Assembly (NCBI RefSeq): GCF_000381745.1
Contig: NZ_KB907008.1
Location: 1-43,474, forward strand
Reading direction: 5' to 3'
Length of the DNA stretch: 43,474 nucleotides
Source of the DNA: Psychromonas ossibalaenae ATCC BAA-1528
Lineage (GTDB): Bacteria; Pseudomonadota; Gammaproteobacteria; Enterobacterales; Psychromonadaceae
Positions 43,232 to 43,474 of the stretch are shown here, in pieces; the first letter of the stretch is position 1, and each line of letters starts with the position of its first letter. Under the pieces are notes generated by a model, which saw only the letters and a list, made by a program, of their open reading frames with translations, did no database searches and was not told where the DNA came from. Position numbers and translations under genes: made by a program.

Positions 43232-43474
43232 CTACAGTGGCCAGTGATCAAAATAGATATGATCCGCCTGCCAGTCGACTTTCTCTTGATTGTCAGACAG
43301 GAGCATTTTAGCCACAGTAACAGCAAACTCGAAGCTCACTCCTAAACCTTTACCACTGATAAAGTTACCGTCAATAACCACTTTCTGATCCAGGAAGTTA
43401 CCGTCGCTGAACTTCTTATTAAGGCCGGCACCAGTGGTGTAGTTACGCCCTTCCAGTAAATTATGCGCGGCTAA
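43232..43474 (-). CDS. DJ-1/PfpI-family protein, C-terminal part (5' end outside window)
   Basis: 80 codons are visible to the stop at 43232-43234. Read from the edge: LLEGRNYTTGAGLNKKF, FLDQKVVIDGNFISGKGLGVSFEFAVTVAKML (in part), ending ADHIYFDHWPL. The VVIDGNFISGKG-G-SFEFA segment is the diagnostic end of DJ-1/PfpI proteins such as YajL and ThiJ (VVxDGNxITSxGPGTxxEFA). The nucleophile Cys would lie upstream, outside the window. Proposed roles in the family are repair of glycated or oxidised molecules, or chaperone activity. Confidence 0.85.
   Translation of the reverse strand, partial: LAAHNLLEGRNYTTGAGLNKKFSDGNFLDQKVVIDGNFISGKGLGVSFEFAVTVAKMLLSDNQEKVDWQADHIYFDHWPL

Noticed and set aside
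1-43474. CRISPR arrays, tRNA or rRNA genes
   Set aside because: No regularly spaced repeat-spacer pattern, cloverleaf or rRNA-like sequence was noticed; all tandem repeats found are coding.

Overview
The window comes from a marine-type gammaproteobacterium of the Psychromonas / Vibrio / Shewanella kind. The reasons are the hutWXZ - tonB/exbBD/hutBCD heme locus in the arrangement known from vibrios, AT-rich intergenic DNA at moderate overall GC, a palindromic MITE of a type seen in marine gammaproteobacteria, and large Ig-like / RCC1-like surface proteins. No rRNA, tRNA or CRISPR array was seen. The genus is an inference, not a proof.

Layout. 1-3.8 kb: the C-terminal part of a giant secreted protein (cadherin-like Ig domains, then ten 41-residue RCC1-like repeats) and a small secreted Ig-like protein. 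4-8.2 kb: an iron-linked pair, an ABC exporter and a TonB-dependent heme-type receptor behind a clean Fur box. 8.2-11.1 kb: a scrambled zone with a small Cys-containing secreted peptide, a dead HxlR gene, and an IS3-family element cut short and joined to a second copy of the receptor's 3' end. 11.1-19.1 kb: single genes (DoxX, a DUF3316-like protein, LysR, AraC + EamA exporter, HxlR + glutathione-transferase-like pair, and a lipoprotein with an 18-bp minisatellite tail), plus the MITE. 19.7-25.8 kb: an L-arabinose-type locus (aldose 1-epimerase, LacI regulator, NupG-like MFS transporter, GH127 beta-L-arabinofuranosidase) with a perfect 12-bp operator-like palindrome. 26-34.1 kb: a substrate-binding-protein gene broken by one amber codon, then divergent hutWXZ and tonB-exbB-exbD-hutBCD sharing a Fur box. 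34.2-40.3 kb: an alpha-galactoside locus (LacI, GH36, GPH symporter, FucP/GluP-type transporter) with twin perfect palindromes at the promoter. 40.3-43.5 kb: gene remnants, phased T-tracts, a secreted GLUG-repeat protein, and the end of a DJ-1/PfpI-family gene entering from the right.

How the genes fit together. The receptor would bring heme across the outer membrane using TonB-ExbBD energy. HutB-HutCD would move it into the cytoplasm, where HutX and HutZ (and HutW) handle and degrade it. Near-identical Fur half-sites (AATGATA / TATCATT) sit before the receptor and in the divergent hut/ton promoter, so they should be co-regulated by iron. The two sugar loci share one logic: a LacI-type repressor, a palindromic operator, a cytoplasmic glycosidase lacking a signal peptide, and one or two MFS/GPH symporters bringing in the intact glycoside.

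The most unusual theme is decay. At least five places hold dead copies or tails of genes that also occur intact, or less damaged, in the same window: the receptor tail, HxlR, the substrate-binding protein, the FucP-type transporter tail, and one or two LysR pieces. I did not find a convincing new multi-gene defence or secretion system. The least explained items are the small secreted peptide at 9.0 kb, the repeat-bearing lipoprotein, and the duplicated intergenic block at 8.4/10.9 kb.
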